A stretch of DNA of 64,000 nt from Bacteroidota bacterium (GTDB taxonomy: Bacteria; Bacteroidota; Bacteroidia; Bacteroidales; FEN-979). The notes beneath the pieces are model-generated. The model did no database searches. It had not been told where the DNA came from and worked only from the letters and a program-made list of their open reading frames with translations. The stretch lies in NCBI GenBank assembly GCA_026391805.1, contig JAPLDJ010000024.1, forward strand, positions 79,020 through 143,019, written 5' to 3'. Below, in pieces: positions 27,290-36,839 of this stretch. Within the stretch, counting starts at the first letter, position 1, and each line of letters begins with the position of its first letter. The position numbers and the translations under genes are program-made.

Positions 27290-28012
27290 TTATTTCGCAG
27301 CCGGTTCCTTCATAAACCCGAACCTCCATACAATAGCTGCAATTGCTGCGCCCACGATCGGTGCCACAATAAAGAGCCAGAGCTGTTCCAGCGCTTTCCC
27401 TCCGGAGAAAATAGCAGGGCCAAGGCTCCTGGCGGGATTTACCGATGTTCCCGTAACCGGGATGGTGACCAGGTGGATCAGCATCAGGGTAACACCGATG
27501 GCCAGTCCGGCCATGGCGCCGTTCCCGAACTTTGAAGTGGTGGACAGGATCACAAACAGGAAGAGGAATGTCATTACAGCTTCAATGAGGAAAGCACTGT
27601 ATACATCAAATTCTTTCAGGTATCCCGGTCCCCATCCGTTTGCTCCGAGGCCCCATTCCGGCATCGTGTACTGCGGTTGGCCGATGGCAATGAGGTAAAG
27701 CACAGCAGCACCGAGGATAGCCCCGATGCACTGGGCAATGATATAGCCAATGGCATCTTTTCCACTCATCTTTCCTGCAATAAGAACTCCAATGGTAACA
27801 GCAGGATTAATATGGCACCCCGAGATCCCGCCGATGGCATAAGCCATGGCCACCACGGCGAATCCAAAAGCGATGGCGATTCCCAACAATCCAATACCAC
27901 TGGGTCCGACTGCTGCGTTCCCGGCGATAACAGCCGCACCGCAACCAAAAAGAACAAGACTGAATGTACCGATGCATTCAGCAAAATACTTTTTTAAAGC
28001 GTTTGTTTCCAT
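27290..28012 (-). CDS. aqpZ: Aquaporin Z-type water channel
   Basis: MIP-family channel of the inner membrane, 240 residues, six TM helices. It has both NPA motifs, in GCHINPAVTIGVL (near 67) and GTSVNPARSLGPAIF (near 192), with the Arg after the second NPA kept. The narrow-filter pattern and the length fit AqpZ-like water channels rather than glycerol facilitators (no GlpF-type Asp insertion seen). Confidence 0.93.
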   Translation of the reverse strand: METNALKKYFAECIGTFSLVLFGCGAAVIAGNAAVGPSGIGLLGIAIAFGFAVVAMAYAIGGISGCHINPAVTIGVLIAGKMSGKDAIGYIIAQCIGAILGAAVLYLIAIGQPQYTMPEWGLGANGWGPGYLKEFDVYSAFLIEAVMTFLFLFVILSTTSKFGNGAMAGLAIGVTLMLIHLVTIPVTGTSVNPARSLGPAIFSGGKALEQLWLFIVAPIVGAAIAAIVWRFGFMKEPAAK

Positions 28013-28245
28013 AGCATGGGTTTTTGGTTAATATGACGGAAAAGTACAAAATTTTCATGTCAGAAATCAAGGTTATGACCAGAAATTTCTTTCTTTTGTT
28101 TTACCTGGAAGATTATTTCTTTGTCGTTTTAATACTTTTGAATTCCATAATTCGTCATTCGCATATTCGTCATTAAATAGTTTTATCTTCGTAACAGCAA
28201 AATGAAATTTCCATAAATGGTTTTACAAATTATAGATAAAGTACT

Positions 28246-28953
28246 ATGAAAAAAACTTTCTGGGTATTACTTGTCTTGTCAATAGCCTTTGCCGGATGCA
28301 GCAATAAAGCAGAGGAGTATTTTAAACAGGGAAATGCAAAGAGCGATCTCCTGAACGATACAGGAGCAATTGCAGCCTATACCAAAGCAATTGAGATCGA
28401 TACAATGTATGCAGAGGCTTATAATAACAGAGGCCGGGCCAAAAGCAACATTCATGATTCTTCGGGAGCAATTGCCGACTATAATAAGGCCATAAAGATT
28501 AACCCGAAGTTTGCAGGGGCCTATTACAACAGGGGAAAAACAAAACGTGACCTTAAGGATTACACGGGAGCGATTGCAGATCTTTCCAAGTCCATCGAAA
28601 TTGATTCAGGGTGCAATGGGGCATATAACGACAGGGGCGTAACAAAATGGATTCTCCGGAACGATACCGGAGCAATTGCTGATTATACCAAGGCTATTAA
28701 GATGGACCCGAAGAATGCAGAGGCGTACAATAACAGGGGAGTAATAAAATGGGGTCGCCGGGATTATACCGGTGCAATAGCTGATTATTCAAAGGCCATA
28801 GCGGCTGACCCGAAGTTTGCAGGGCCTTATTACAACAGGGGATTGGTAAGAATGAAATTAGGAGAGAAAGAGAGTGCATGTCTGGATTTCAAAAAATCCT
28901 TAGAGTTAGGGAATAAAAAAGCGGATGAGGCAATAATGATGTATTGCCATTAA
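28246..28953 (+). CDS. TPR-repeat lipoprotein
   Basis: Lipoprotein of 235 residues, lipobox FAGCS (Cys near 18), followed by six tetratricopeptide repeats with the pattern AxxNRGxxKxxxxDxxGAIADYxKAI. The repeats are close copies of each other (YYNRG and YNNRG recur). Such proteins act as protein-protein scaffolds; the partner is unknown. The upstream 233 bases contain ATTCGTCATT repeats but no clear consensus promoter. Confidence 0.85.
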   Translation: MKKTFWVLLVLSIAFAGCSNKAEEYFKQGNAKSDLLNDTGAIAAYTKAIEIDTMYAEAYNNRGRAKSNIHDSSGAIADYNKAIKINPKFAGAYYNRGKTKRDLKDYTGAIADLSKSIEIDSGCNGAYNDRGVTKWILRNDTGAIADYTKAIKMDPKNAEAYNNRGVIKWGRRDYTGAIADYSKAIAADPKFAGPYYNRGLVRMKLGEKESACLDFKKSLELGNKKADEAIMMYCH

Positions 28954-29190
28954 ACACCATACTCCTGTATACGGCCGGGATTCATTCCTTACCTCACTAC
29001 CCGACTACACCATTTTTCCTTACCTCATTCCTTACATCGGCAACCGATGGTCAATAAAAGATGTTGCCTCAAAAGATGATTTCACACAGAGAACCTCAAC
29101 TCGCTGTCTTTTGTCCTGCTTAAACCCTGGCTGAAACTGAAGCAATGTGAAATAATTACGAATTTATTTTTATTTAGACTAATTCTTACA

Positions 29191-29198
29191 TACCTTTG
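29191..29198 (+). promoter_or_regulatory. -7 element before the first secreted propeller gene
   Basis: TACCTTTG, matching TAnnTTTG, 49 bases before the ATG. The surrounding 294-base gap (28954-29247) otherwise shows only CTTACCTCATTCC-type short repeats and an A/T-rich tract. Confidence 0.55.
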
Positions 29199-29247
29199 TT
29201 GTTGAATTTGTTAATGGGTCATTCGCATAAAAAACAATGGAGGTTAT

Positions 29248-30597
29248 ATGAAAATTTTTAAACTGTTAAGCTTAGTCTTTTCGGTGCTGTGTTTCTCTTC
29301 ACCGCTGTTTTCTCAGTGGACTGTGCAACATTCTGGTTTGCCAAATTCTCAGAACCCAACGCTTATCCTTTCGGCAGTTGATTCGAATGTCTGCTGGGGT
29401 GCACAGGGCGACGGCTATAACCTGATCGCCAACATGAAATGCGTTTTAACAACCGATGGAGGTGCAACCTGGAACCTGATGGATATGCCGGGACTATCCG
29501 GGTTACAGGCCACATCTGTAGCCGGGTTAAATGCCACGACGGCCTGGATCGCAGTTTCTGATCCGACCAGCACAACCAGCGGAGGAATTTTCAAAACAAC
29601 CGACGGCGGATTAAGCTGGATAAAACAGTCGTCAGCCTTTCCGGGTGCCGGTGGACATCCAATGCAAATTTATTTTTTCGATGCCAATAACGGTCTTTGT
29701 ACCGGCCAGCCAAGGAATGGATACTGGGAGATATATACAACATCTGATGGTGGAACGAACTGGACCCGTGTCCCATCCGCCAGCATACCTGTCCTGGCTT
29801 CGGGAGACTTTGGTGGCAACGGAACAGGCGCCGGCAATTGTTTTTGGTTTAACTCAGCATCCTGTTCAGTATATCGAACCACCGACAAAGGACTAACCTG
29901 GTCAGTTTCGCGAAATATTTTTCCCCAACCGGCTTTCTTCTTAGAACTTGCGTTCAAGGATACATTGAATGGCCTGGCTATATCGTATTATGGAGATGAT
30001 ATCAATAAGATTTCCAGATCAACCGACGGAGGAGTAACCTGGACAAGACTCCCTGCACCGCCGTTTCCGCCATCAGCCGGAGGGATCATTTACATTCCCG
30101 GCTCCAGCGGAACTTATATGATCACATGCATTAAGAACATAGGATACCCTGAGCCTACAAGTTCGGGTTCTATTTATACCCCGGATGATGGCGTTACCTG
30201 GATACCAGTTGATAACCTGGCACACAGGTCCCCTTCATTTTTCAGTAATAAAATAGGATGGAGCGCAGGATGCGGCGATACAATCTTTAAATGGCATGGC
30301 TATCCGCTTGGCATCAACCCTCAGAACCCGTTAAACAGGACGGTTACACTCAGTCAGAACTATCCAAATCCCTTTTCTTCCTCAACTTCAATCCAGTTCC
30401 GGATCCCTGCTTCATCAAAAGTGATTTTAAAAGTGTTCGATATTCAGGGATCTGAAGTTGCTACAGTAGTAGATGAGGAAAAATCAGCAGGTTCCTATAA
30501 AGTAAATTTTGAATCCGGGGGATTGAGCAGCGGGATCTATTACTATCGTTTGCAGGTGGGCAATTTTGTGCAAACAAAAAAACTTTGTATCCTGTAA
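29248..30597 (+). CDS. T9SS-secreted beta-propeller protein (YCF48/BNR-like)
   Basis: Exported protein of 449 residues. A signal peptide (cleavage near PLFSQ) is followed by about seven blades of the YCF48/sialidase type with GGATWNL, GGLSWIK, GGTNWTR, GLTWSVS and GGVTWTR as blade ends. The last 90 residues are a type A sorting domain of the type IX secretion system (QNYPNPFSSSTSI, SGIYYYRLQVG, TKKLCIL at the end). It is therefore probably secreted across the outer membrane and anchored or released. Ligand unknown. Confidence 0.88.
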   Translation: MKIFKLLSLVFSVLCFSSPLFSQWTVQHSGLPNSQNPTLILSAVDSNVCWGAQGDGYNLIANMKCVLTTDGGATWNLMDMPGLSGLQATSVAGLNATTAWIAVSDPTSTTSGGIFKTTDGGLSWIKQSSAFPGAGGHPMQIYFFDANNGLCTGQPRNGYWEIYTTSDGGTNWTRVPSASIPVLASGDFGGNGTGAGNCFWFNSASCSVYRTTDKGLTWSVSRNIFPQPAFFLELAFKDTLNGLAISYYGDDINKISRSTDGGVTWTRLPAPPFPPSAGGIIYIPGSSGTYMITCIKNIGYPEPTSSGSIYTPDDGVTWIPVDNLAHRSPSFFSNKIGWSAGCGDTIFKWHGYPLGINPQNPLNRTVTLSQNYPNPFSSSTSIQFRIPASSKVILKVFDIQGSEVATVVDEEKSAGSYKVNFESGGLSSGIYYYRLQVGNFVQTKKLCIL

Positions 30598-30659
30598 AAA
30601 TAGGAATATAAAACATCATTGCTCTTTGTAAACCCAGAAACCAAAAACCCGACACCGCT

Positions 30660-32336
30660 GTGAGAAAGTACATTCTGATTTCCATCTCGTTTTGTGTTTT
30701 TTTATCTGGTTGTAAAAAAGAGAAATTTAATGCGCCTGAAGACTTTAGTGTTTATGTTCATAGATTTGAGGATGAAGCAAGAGTGCGGGGGAAAATATTT
30801 GATCTTAAAGAACCAGGATTGAAAATTACTTTTGCTGATTTTACCGGCAAAAATTATGTAGCGCTCACTCATTATGCAAATCCTGTCAGGATCTGGATAC
30901 AGGTTGATTCTACTTTCTGGAATAACGCTTCTGACTCAAACCGGGAATTTGTGATGTTTCATGAATTAGGACATGGGTCTCTGCGCATTTGGGAGCATCG
31001 TAATGATACTTTACCGAATGGACAATGGAAAAGTATTATGCGTGGCCCGCCTGCTGAAGTCAGATCACATCCGATGGAATATGCCAAAAACAGGGATTAT
31101 TATCTGGATGAATTATTCCTTGACAAGGTTAAGACTCCTTCCTGGGCATACAGAGCTGCTGTAATTGAATTAATTTCAACAGATACTGATTTTGGCGTGC
31201 AGCTTGTAAATACCGAAAAATCAAAACTTTTAACCATTAAAAATAAGGGGAATGAACCGGTCTATATAAATTCTATAAAAGCACCAAATAATTTTTCTTC
31301 AAATTTTACCGGATCAATACAACCTGGTAAAACAGTAAATGTCAGTTTTTCATTCAGGCCAACTGAACAAAAACAATATTCAGGTGTTGTAGAAATCGAT
31401 CAGTCAATTGCAAATGATGAAGAAATTCAGCCTTTGACATTTGAACTTAAAGGGAGAGGTTCCGGTTCATTTGCAGTCGGTGAATGGATTGAACGTGCAC
31501 CATTTCCTGGGGCAGCACGTTTTCAAGCTGCTTCATTCAGCATTAACGGGAATGGCTTTGTTTGTCTTGGCATGAAATATAACAGTAATAACACCAATGA
31601 GATATGGGAATATAATACCGTTAATCAATGGGTTAAAAAAGGAGATTTTCCCGGAGCTTCACGGGATAACCCAATCGGATTCAGCATTAATGGAAAAGGT
31701 TATTTAGGTTTGGGAAACAATCGCAATGATTTTTGGGAATATGATTATTTAACTGATACCTGGACTAGAAAAAGTGATTTCCCGGGTCAGGCACGGCTTT
31801 TAAGTGTGTCTTTTTCAACATCCGGCAAAGGATACATCGGTTTAGGCAGCAATGGCTCTTCGCTGTTTAAGGACTTTTGGGAGTATGATCCTGCATCTGA
31901 TACATGGACCCAATTACCAGATTATCCAGGTAATGGTAATACATATGCTGCTGCATTTACAGTAAACGACAGAATTTTTGCAGGGACAGGATGTGATGGG
32001 GAATCTGTTGTTGGTCATGCCAATTCCGATTTTTGGGAATATAACGCTTCAGCAAAACAATGGATCAGAAAAGCTGATTTTGCAAGGGGGAAAACTACTT
32101 CTGCCATTTCATTTTCTATAAATAATTATGGTTATTTAGGTGGGGGTAGCAAGGAAGACGGAACCGGTACTGATAATTCATTCTGGGAGTACGACCCTGT
32201 TAAAGATAAATGGTCAGCAAAAGCTGATATGCCTGCTTTTTCAACAGGTGGTGTATATTTCAGCACGGGTAATAAAGGATATTTTGGGTTAGGTTTCAAT
32301 ACAAGTCCATACTATTGGGAGTTTAATCCAAATTAA
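30660..32336 (+). CDS. Lipoprotein with HELGH metallopeptidase motif, ASPM/Hydin-type Ig domain and Kelch repeats
   Basis: 558 residues, GTG start, lipobox FLSGC (Cys near 18). Residues about 80-150 carry VMFHELGHGSLRIWEHR followed by KSIMRGP, the pattern of a Bacteroidota putative zinc-peptidase family (HExxH with a later Met); no metzincin HExxHxxGxxH is present. About 175-275 is a choice-of-anchor D (ASPM/SPD-2/Hydin) beta domain. About 280-558 is six Kelch repeats (FWEYDYLTDTWTRKSDFPG and similar), a six-bladed propeller. The gene is clearly more A+T-rich than its neighbours, which may point to transfer. Substrate unknown. Confidence 0.82.
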   Translation: MRKYILISISFCVFLSGCKKEKFNAPEDFSVYVHRFEDEARVRGKIFDLKEPGLKITFADFTGKNYVALTHYANPVRIWIQVDSTFWNNASDSNREFVMFHELGHGSLRIWEHRNDTLPNGQWKSIMRGPPAEVRSHPMEYAKNRDYYLDELFLDKVKTPSWAYRAAVIELISTDTDFGVQLVNTEKSKLLTIKNKGNEPVYINSIKAPNNFSSNFTGSIQPGKTVNVSFSFRPTEQKQYSGVVEIDQSIANDEEIQPLTFELKGRGSGSFAVGEWIERAPFPGAARFQAASFSINGNGFVCLGMKYNSNNTNEIWEYNTVNQWVKKGDFPGASRDNPIGFSINGKGYLGLGNNRNDFWEYDYLTDTWTRKSDFPGQARLLSVSFSTSGKGYIGLGSNGSSLFKDFWEYDPASDTWTQLPDYPGNGNTYAAAFTVNDRIFAGTGCDGESVVGHANSDFWEYNASAKQWIRKADFARGKTTSAISFSINNYGYLGGGSKEDGTGTDNSFWEYDPVKDKWSAKADMPAFSTGGVYFSTGNKGYFGLGFNTSPYYWEFNPN

Positions 32337-32391
32337 TGATAGTTTGTAAAGAAGTAAAAGCGTTTACTCCGCCAAACTCGCAAGAAATGAA

Positions 32392-32415
32392 GAAAGCCGC
32401 AAATCTGCGGCTTTC
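32392..32415. terminator. Bidirectional hairpin terminator
   Basis: Perfect 10-base stem GAAAGCCGCA/TGCGGCTTTC with an AATC loop, between the convergent genes at 30660 and 32484. Confidence 0.8.
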
Positions 32416-32483
32416 CTTTGTAGTGGGCATAGTTCAATTATCTAACTTCGAACTGATTAAAGATATTGCTAAAATAGTTGATT

Positions 32484-33677
32484 TTACTTAGTCTCCTGTT
32501 GTTTGACGAATTTCCCTGCCTGCACTCCTTTCTTTCCGATGGCTATCACCATATAAACCCCGCCGGGCAGGTTACTGACATCAACTGTGGTCTTTGGTTC
32601 CGTGATTTCCTGTTCCAGGAGTTGCTGACCGTTGAAATTCAGGATAGAAAGGGAACCTTCGGCGGGTGTCTCGATGGTGATGGTGGTGGATGCAGGGTCG
32701 GGGTAAATGCATAGGTTATCGGGTGTATTATTATGGTTTTTGACCCCCACAGGATAACCTCCGCCATTTGTGGTTTTCAGGAGGATTCCGCTGTCACCCG
32801 CGGCGTATCCAATATTGGCATCTGTAAAAAAAACCGAACTTAAACGATGGTTTATTCCACTTGATTGGGCAAACCAGTTTGCGCCTCCGTTGATAGTTTT
32901 TAAGATAGTTCCTCCGGAGCCGACCGCATATCCCGTGTTGGCATCGGGAAAATAGACTGCGTTAAGCCTGGCGGTTGTTCCGCTTGACGGAATACTAAAA
33001 CTCATACCTCCATCAGTTGTTTTTAGGATGGTCCCATTGCCGCCAACCGCACATCCAAAATTGGCGTCGGTAAAGTAAACCGAAAACAATGTATCTGTCG
33101 TTCCGGTAAATTGCGGATTCCAGTTTGTGCCTCCGTCGATCGTTTTATAGACCCCTCCATTTTCACCCGCCACATAACCGATACTGGCATTGGGGAAATA
33201 TACAGATGATAACCAGGACATACCGAAAAGCCAGAGAGATGACCAATTTGTACCTCCGTCGGTTGTTTTATAGATCATTCCCAGATCACCTGCTGCATGT
33301 CCTTCATTCGCGTCTGTAAAGTAAACTGAACGGGAAGAACCCGACAAACCAGATTGCGGTACCCAGTCTGTTCCTCCATTGGTTGTTTTCAGGATCATTC
33401 CACTGTCACCTACAATATATCCTGTACTGGCATCAGGGAAGTGGACGGAATGTAAAACCCCGTTTATAACTAACCCGTTTCCCTGGGCTGTCCAGTTTGT
33501 GCCTCCATCTGTTGTTTTTCGTATGGTTCCAGTTTCACCGACCATATATCCCGTGTTGTCATCCGTAAAATAAACTGACTTTAACATCCTGGTGGTTCCG
33601 CTCGATAAAACTTCCCATTGCGCCATTGCTCCGTTCAGCAAGAACAGGGCAATAATAGTTAAATAAATTCTTTTCAT
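32484..33677 (-). CDS. T9SS-secreted YCF48-type beta-propeller protein
   Basis: 397 residues from the ATG at 33677 (the frame is open farther upstream, but MKRIYLTIIALFLLNGAMAQ is a normal signal peptide and a consensus promoter lies upstream). Eight near-identical repeats of about 40 residues have the consensus DxxxGYAVGxxGTILKTTDGGTNW. The last 70 residues form a T9SS sorting domain (CIYPDPASTTITIE, NLPGGVYMVIAIGKKG, GKFVKQQ). Likely an extracellular binding or stability protein; ligand unknown. The repeats make it prone to copy-number change. Confidence 0.88.
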   Translation of the reverse strand: MKRIYLTIIALFLLNGAMAQWEVLSSGTTRMLKSVYFTDDNTGYMVGETGTIRKTTDGGTNWTAQGNGLVINGVLHSVHFPDASTGYIVGDSGMILKTTNGGTDWVPQSGLSGSSRSVYFTDANEGHAAGDLGMIYKTTDGGTNWSSLWLFGMSWLSSVYFPNASIGYVAGENGGVYKTIDGGTNWNPQFTGTTDTLFSVYFTDANFGCAVGGNGTILKTTDGGMSFSIPSSGTTARLNAVYFPDANTGYAVGSGGTILKTINGGANWFAQSSGINHRLSSVFFTDANIGYAAGDSGILLKTTNGGGYPVGVKNHNNTPDNLCIYPDPASTTITIETPAEGSLSILNFNGQQLLEQEITEPKTTVDVSNLPGGVYMVIAIGKKGVQAGKFVKQQETK

Positions 33678-33784
33678 GTCAGGCTGATTTGGAGAGGCCA
33701 ATACCGGGGTTGTAGAAGGATGTTGAATTTTAAAGACCGAACAGGAACTATTTCGTGAACCAAGGCATAAGCATTTGAATACAC

Positions 33785-33816
33785 CAAAGATATTAAATCG
33801 TGGAAGATGAGCCAAA
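33785..33816 (-). promoter_or_regulatory. Consensus promoter for the minus-strand propeller gene
   Basis: Minus strand: TTTG (33816-33813), 20 bases, TATCTTTG (33792-33785). It matches the phylum consensus in both boxes and spacing, with a leader of about 100 bases to the ATG at 33677. Confidence 0.75.
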
Positions 33817-33886
33817 AACCAATGTGATTTAATCATCGAATGTAAATGGCAGTTTGCCTTTTAATCACTGAAATACTTTTTTCGAT

Positions 33887-33917
33887 TTTGCAGGTATAAT
33901 AAAAAGTTGTACTTTTG
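33887..33917 (+). promoter_or_regulatory. Consensus promoter for the initiator tRNA
   Basis: TTTG at 33887-33890, a 19-base spacer, TACTTTTG at 33910-33917. It ends 8 bases before the tRNA. Confidence 0.8.
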
Positions 33918-33925
33918 CAGAACAT

Positions 33926-34000
<75 letters not shown>

Positions 34001-34018
34001 GATTAAATGCGAACTGTG

Positions 34019-34050
34019 AAGTGCGAAGTCCAAAAAACTTCGCACTTTTT
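34019..34050 (+). terminator. Terminator after tRNA-Met
   Basis: Perfect 11-base stem AAGTGCGAAGT/ACTTCGCACTT with a 7-base A-rich loop and a T-run, starting 18 bases after the tRNA end. Confidence 0.85.
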
Positions 34051-34174
34051 GTTTCAGCCATAAGATTTCGGATTTAAGCCCCAACACTTCATACATCTGC
34101 CCTCAACCATTTCTTTTTAACACGTAAACCAGAACACTACAGAGGTGATTTTCACTATATTCAACAAAATCGAG

Positions 34175-34182
34175 TACTTTTG
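34175..34182 (+). promoter_or_regulatory. -7 element before era
   Basis: TACTTTTG, 21 bases before the GTG start of era; the -33 box is not clear. Confidence 0.55.
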
Positions 34183-34202
34183 CAAAGCATTAAATTAAAA
34201 AA

Positions 34203-35090
34203 GTGAACCACCGCGCAGGATTTGTTTCGATCATCGGCAGCCCGAACGTCGGGAAATCCACCCTGATGAATGTACTCGTCGGGGAGAAGCTTTCCATTAT
34301 CACCCACAAGGCTCAGACCACCCGCCACAGGATCATGGGGATCTTCAGCGGCGACGATTTCCAGGTGGTCTATTCCGACACGCCGGGGATCCTCAAGCCA
34401 CATTACATGCTGCACAAGGCCATGCTGTCGTCTGTCTATGCCTCCATCGCCGATGCCGATATCATCCTCCTTGTAACAGAGATAGGAGAGAACTTCGCGC
34501 ATGAAGAGGTCCTTGCAAACCTCCGTGCATCGGGTACTCCCGTGATCGTGGTCATCAACAAGGTCGACCTGGCGCAGCAACCGGACGTAGAACAGGCGAT
34601 CGAAAAATGGAAAGGCCTTCTTGAAAAAGCCGATATCATTGCTGTTTCCGCACTTCACTGCTTCAATACGGCGCTGGTCTTTGATACGATCCTGAAACAC
34701 CTTCCCGAATCACCTGAATATTACCCGAAGGAGGAACTTACCGACCGGTCGCAGCGGTTCTTCATCTCGGAGATCATCCGTGAGAAGATCCTCCTGAACT
34801 TTTCACAGGAAATACCTTACAGTGTCGAAGTAGTTGTGGATTCTTTCAAGGAAGAGGAAAAGCTGACCCGGATTTCCGTCTTCCTTTTCGTGGCAAGGGA
34901 ATCGCAGAAAGCCATCATTCTCGGGCACCAGGGCAAGGCGATAAAAAAATTGGGAATTGCAGCACGCAAAGACATCGAAGCGTTTCTTGAAAAACACATT
35001 TTCCTTGAGCTGAATGTCAAGATCAGGAAGGATTGGCGAGACGACCCCCGTGAATTGAAACGGTTCGGATACAGCATTGATGAAAATTAA
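34203..35090 (+). CDS. era: GTPase Era
   Basis: Essential GTPase that binds the 3' end of 16S rRNA during 30S assembly. It has 295 residues from a GTG: G1 GSPNVGKST near 12, G3 DTPG near 59, G4 NKVD near 118, then a C-terminal KH domain (ISEIIREKILLNF, KAIKKLGIAARKDIEAFL). First gene of era-der-S4-tonB with 9-base spacing to der. Confidence 0.97.
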   Translation: MNHRAGFVSIIGSPNVGKSTLMNVLVGEKLSIITHKAQTTRHRIMGIFSGDDFQVVYSDTPGILKPHYMLHKAMLSSVYASIADADIILLVTEIGENFAHEEVLANLRASGTPVIVVINKVDLAQQPDVEQAIEKWKGLLEKADIIAVSALHCFNTALVFDTILKHLPESPEYYPKEELTDRSQRFFISEIIREKILLNFSQEIPYSVEVVVDSFKEEEKLTRISVFLFVARESQKAIILGHQGKAIKKLGIAARKDIEAFLEKHIFLELNVKIRKDWRDDPRELKRFGYSIDEN

Positions 35091-35099
35091 AAGATAACC

Positions 35100-36425
35100 A
35101 TGAGCAACATCGTCGCCATCGTAGGACGTCCCAATGTGGGGAAATCCACCTTTTTCAACCGCCTTGCAGGTGGCCGCGATGCGATCGTGGATCCCACGAG
35201 CGGCGTCACACGCGACCGTCACTACGGCAAGTCGGACTGGAACGGCATTGAATTTTCCGTGATCGATACCGGCGGTTATGTGGATAACTCGGGCGACCTT
35301 TTTGAAGGAGAGATCAAAAAACAGGTCCTGCTTGCCATTGATGAAGCCGATGTGATCCTGTTCATGGTGGACATCAAGGAAGGCGTGACCGGAATGGACG
35401 AGGACCTTTGTGTTCTCCTACGGAGATCGAAGAAACCGGTTTTCATCGTCGCCAACAAGGTGGATAACTACAAACTGCTCGACGACATTCATGAGTTTTA
35501 CCGGCTTGGATTTGACAAGCTGTATGGCATCTCCGCCATGAGCGGAAGCGGTACCGGCGACCTGCTGGACGAAATTGTAAAATTCCTGCCCGACCAGACA
35601 AAGGTTAATGAGGTTAATGAAGAAAATGAAGAAATTCAATTGCCGAAGATCGCCATCGTGGGACGGCCGAATGCAGGGAAATCCTCACTGGTCAACCTTC
35701 TGCTTGGCGCCGAACGCACGATCGTAACCCCGAAACCCGGCACCACCCGTGATGCCATCCATTCACATTACAAATATTTTGACCTTGAATTCCAGCTGAT
35801 CGATACGGCCGGGATCAGGAAAAAATCGAAAGTAGAGGAAGACATCGAATTCTATTCTGTCATGCGTGCGATCCGCTCCATCGAATCCAGCGACGTCTGC
35901 ATGCTGATGGTAGATGCTGAAAGGGGTTTTGAAGCGCAGGACCTGAACATCTTCTCGCTCATCGAAAAGAACCACAAAGGGGTTGTTATCCTTGTAAACA
36001 AATGGGACCTTGTCGAAAAGGAGACCAATACGCACAAGCATTTTGAAGAAGATATAAAGCAAAAGCTGGCCCCCTTCACCGATGTTCCGATCATCTTCAC
36101 ATCGGTACTGACAAAACAGCGTGTCTTTAAGGCAGTGGAAGCGGCGGTAGAGGTTTTTAAGAACCGTTCACGCAAGATCTCAACTTCCGAACTCAATGAT
36201 TTCCTGCTGCCCCTGATCAGTTCCATGCCACCTCCTGCCTGGAAAGGCAAATTCGTCCGTATCAAATTTTCAACCCAGCTCCCGGGACGATATCCTTCAT
36301 TTGCCCTGTTCTGCAACCTCCCGCAATACATCCGTGAGCCATACAAACGTTTCCTGGAGAACAAACTGAGGGAACGCTTCAATTTCAATGGCGTTCCGAT
36401 CGAAATCTATTTCCGGCAGAAATAA
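35100..36425 (+). CDS. der: GTPase Der (EngA)
   Basis: Ribosome 50S-assembly GTPase with two G domains in one chain, 441 residues. First G1 is GRPNVGKST (residue 8), second is GRPNAGKSS (near 187). NKVD and NKWD motifs and DTAGIRKKS are present, and a KH-like C-terminal domain ends [12 protein letters not shown]. Normal family length. Confidence 0.97.
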   Translation: MSNIVAIVGRPNVGKSTFFNRLAGGRDAIVDPTSGVTRDRHYGKSDWNGIEFSVIDTGGYVDNSGDLFEGEIKKQVLLAIDEADVILFMVDIKEGVTGMDEDLCVLLRRSKKPVFIVANKVDNYKLLDDIHEFYRLGFDKLYGISAMSGSGTGDLLDEIVKFLPDQTKVNEVNEENEEIQLPKIAIVGRPNAGKSSLVNLLLGAERTIVTPKPGTTRDAIHSHYKYFDLEFQLIDTAGIRKKSKVEEDIEFYSVMRAIRSIESSDVCMLMVDAERGFEAQDLNIFSLIEKNHKGVVILVNKWDLVEKETNTHKHFEEDIKQKLAPFTDVPIIFTSVLTKQRVFKAVEAAVEVFKNRSRKISTSELNDFLLPLISSMPPPAWKGKFVRIKFSTQLPGRYPSFALFCNLPQYIREPYKRFLENKLRERFNFNGVPIEIYFRQK

Positions 36426-36428
36426 TTT

Positions 36429-36815
36429 ATGGAAGATGGCGTTCGAATAGATAAGTGGCTCTGGAGCGTACGGATCTTTAAAACCCGGAACCAGGCCACA
36501 CAAGCATGCAAGGCAGGGAAGGTGAAGATCAGCGATCATGCGGTGAAACCATCAAGGGAGATCAGGATCGGCGAAGTGATCACGGTAAGCCTGGAATCCC
36601 TGAAGAAATCGGTGAAGATCCTGGCCCTTGCCGAACACCTCCTGGGTGCAAAACTGGTGACGGAATACATGGAAGACCTGACAAAGGAGGAAGAATACAT
36701 GAAGTTGAAATTGCGAAGGGAAGGCGGATCAGGATACCGCCTGAGGGGACTTGGAAGACCGACAAAAAAAGATCGCAGGGAACTGGAGATCTTAAAAAAA
36801 TACCTGGGAGCCTGA
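36429..36815 (+). CDS. S4-domain RNA-binding protein (Hsp15-like)
   Basis: 128 residues with an S4 RNA-binding fold at the N-terminus (VRIDKWLWSVRIFKTRNQAT, GKVKISDHAVKPSREI) and a basic C-terminal tail (GLGRPTKKDRRELE). It resembles the Hsp15/RlbA family, which rescues stalled 50S subunits carrying peptidyl-tRNA. It lies 3 bases after der, so it is probably co-transcribed with the two ribosome-assembly GTPases. Confidence 0.9.
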   Translation: MEDGVRIDKWLWSVRIFKTRNQATQACKAGKVKISDHAVKPSREIRIGEVITVSLESLKKSVKILALAEHLLGAKLVTEYMEDLTKEEEYMKLKLRREGGSGYRLRGLGRPTKKDRRELEILKKYLGA

Positions 36816-36839
36816 ACCTCTCCCGGCTCTGACCATTGG

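Noticed and set aside
32484-33836. Longer N-terminus for the minus-strand propeller protein
   Set aside because: The ATG at 33677 starts a complete signal peptide, and the consensus promoter lies inside the longer frame.
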